The position numbers and the translations under genes are program-made. Shown here piece after piece: positions 63,565 to 64,000 of a stretch of DNA of 64,000 bases. Source of the DNA: Hydrogenophaga sp. BPS33 (GTDB lineage Bacteria > Pseudomonadota > Gammaproteobacteria > Burkholderiales > Burkholderiaceae_C); assembly GCF_009859475.1 (NCBI RefSeq), contig NZ_CP044549.1, positions 5,580,001-5,644,000 of the forward strand. The letters run 5' to 3'. Each line of letters opens with the position of its first letter. Position 1 is the stretch's first letter. Under the pieces are notes generated by a model that worked only from the letters and a program-made list of their open reading frames with translations, ran no database searches and was not told where the DNA came from.

Positions 63565-64000
63565 TTGAGCATCCATGGAAAAGCCTATCTCGTGGGGGCA
63601 TACGAACACCCCACCCGCGAAGCGAAGGACAAGTCGCTCGCCCAACTGCATGCCGAAGTGGCCAAGGGCGCGCTGGACGACGCGGGCCTGACGCACCGCG
63701 ATGTCGACGGCTTCTTCTGCGCCTCTGACGCACCTGGCCTGGGCCCGATGTCGATGATCGACTACCTCGGCCTGCGCGTGCGCCACCTCGACTCCACCGA
63801 CATCGGCGGCGCCTCGTACCTGGCGCACGTGCACCACGCGGCCCAGGCTATTGCGCTGGGCAAATGCAACGTCGCGCTGGTCACGCTGGCTGGCAAACCG
63901 CGCTCCAGCGGCTGGAGCGGCACGCAGGCCCGCACCTTTGGCGACGAAGCACCCGACGCGGCATTCGAGTACGCCTACGGCATGGGCACGGCCAACGTGT
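63565..64000 (+). CDS. thiolase-family acetyl-CoA acetyltransferase-like protein (partial)
   Basis: The N-terminal 145 codons of a thiolase-superfamily protein. The TTG at 63565 (family-like opening (M)SIHGKAYLVGAYEHPTREA) has AGGA about 10 nt upstream; an in-frame ATG at 63520 would add 15 residues. Following text (DDAGLTHRDVDGFFCASDAP, IGGASYLAHVHHAAQAIALG) fits SCPx-type thiolases, in which the usual CxxG cysteine is replaced (here DIGGASY). It is divergent from the Bug gene and cut by the window edge. Confidence 0.9.
   Translation, partial: MSIHGKAYLVGAYEHPTREAKDKSLAQLHAEVAKGALDDAGLTHRDVDGFFCASDAPGLGPMSMIDYLGLRVRHLDSTDIGGASYLAHVHHAAQAIALGKCNVALVTLAGKPRSSGWSGTQARTFGDEAPDAAFEYAYGMGTANV

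Overview
The window is high-GC, dense bacterial DNA. Its gene content suggests a betaproteobacterium of the order Burkholderiales, probably a Comamonadaceae member (Hydrogenophaga- or Acidovorax-like). The reasons are an flhDC master regulator beside motAB, cheY/cheZ next to flhBAF, a Bug-type (TTT family) solute-binding protein, and GC-rich intergenic repeats of a kind common in that family. The genus call is inference only.

Layout. (1) 1-7800, minus strand: an accessory type I secretion region. A small protein is followed by a C39-like-domain ABC exporter, an HlyD adaptor, small or broken ORFs, a multi-spanning membrane protein, and an RTX protein that runs off the left edge. This region is less GC-rich between genes than the rest. 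(2) 7894-9886: queC and an HDOD-domain gene, the latter overlapping flgL by 4 nt. (3) 9883-20161, minus: flgBCDEFGHIJKL (rod, hook, rings, hook-filament junction). (4) 20397-21972, plus: flgA, flgM, flgN with a sigma-28 promoter before flgM and a strong terminator after flgN. Three small genes follow. (5) 23220-34060, minus: flhD, flhC, motA, motB, cheY, cheZ, flhB, flhA, flhF, an flhG-like gene and fliA. (6) 34539-42233, plus: four flagellin paralogues with fliD between the first and second, then fliS and fliT. (7) fliE (minus), divergent from fliFGHIJK and fliLMNOPQR (plus). An ankyrin-repeat gene lies in the opposite orientation between fliK and fliL. (8) A chemoreceptor gene with its own sigma-28 promoter. 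(9) 58565-64000: an AMP-forming acyl-CoA ligase, an ADP-forming acyl-CoA synthetase and a Bug protein on the minus strand, divergent from a thiolase-like gene cut by the right edge. This looks like an organic-acid uptake and CoA-activation module.

How it works together. FlhDC probably starts the cascade. The fli, flg and flh genes build the basal body, exporter and hook. FliA (sigma-28), held back by FlgM until the hook is complete, then fires late genes. I find sigma-28-like boxes of the form T(A/C)(A/C)A, 15 nt, NCCGANNN (one copy has GTCGATAG) before flgM, motA, all four flagellins, fliS and the chemoreceptor gene. Flagellin transcripts appear to begin with a short stem-loop. Apart from the chemoreceptor, the other chemotaxis genes (cheA, cheW, cheR, cheB) and the TolC partner of the type I system are not in the window.

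Most unusual points: the ankyrin protein inside the fli cluster, whose central domain has a caspase-like His/Cys arrangement; an RTX protein with a glycine-zipper segment next to a candidate immunity-like membrane protein; mosaic flagellin paralogues with conserved promoter/stem-loop modules; and an FlhG-like protein lacking a recognisable P-loop.
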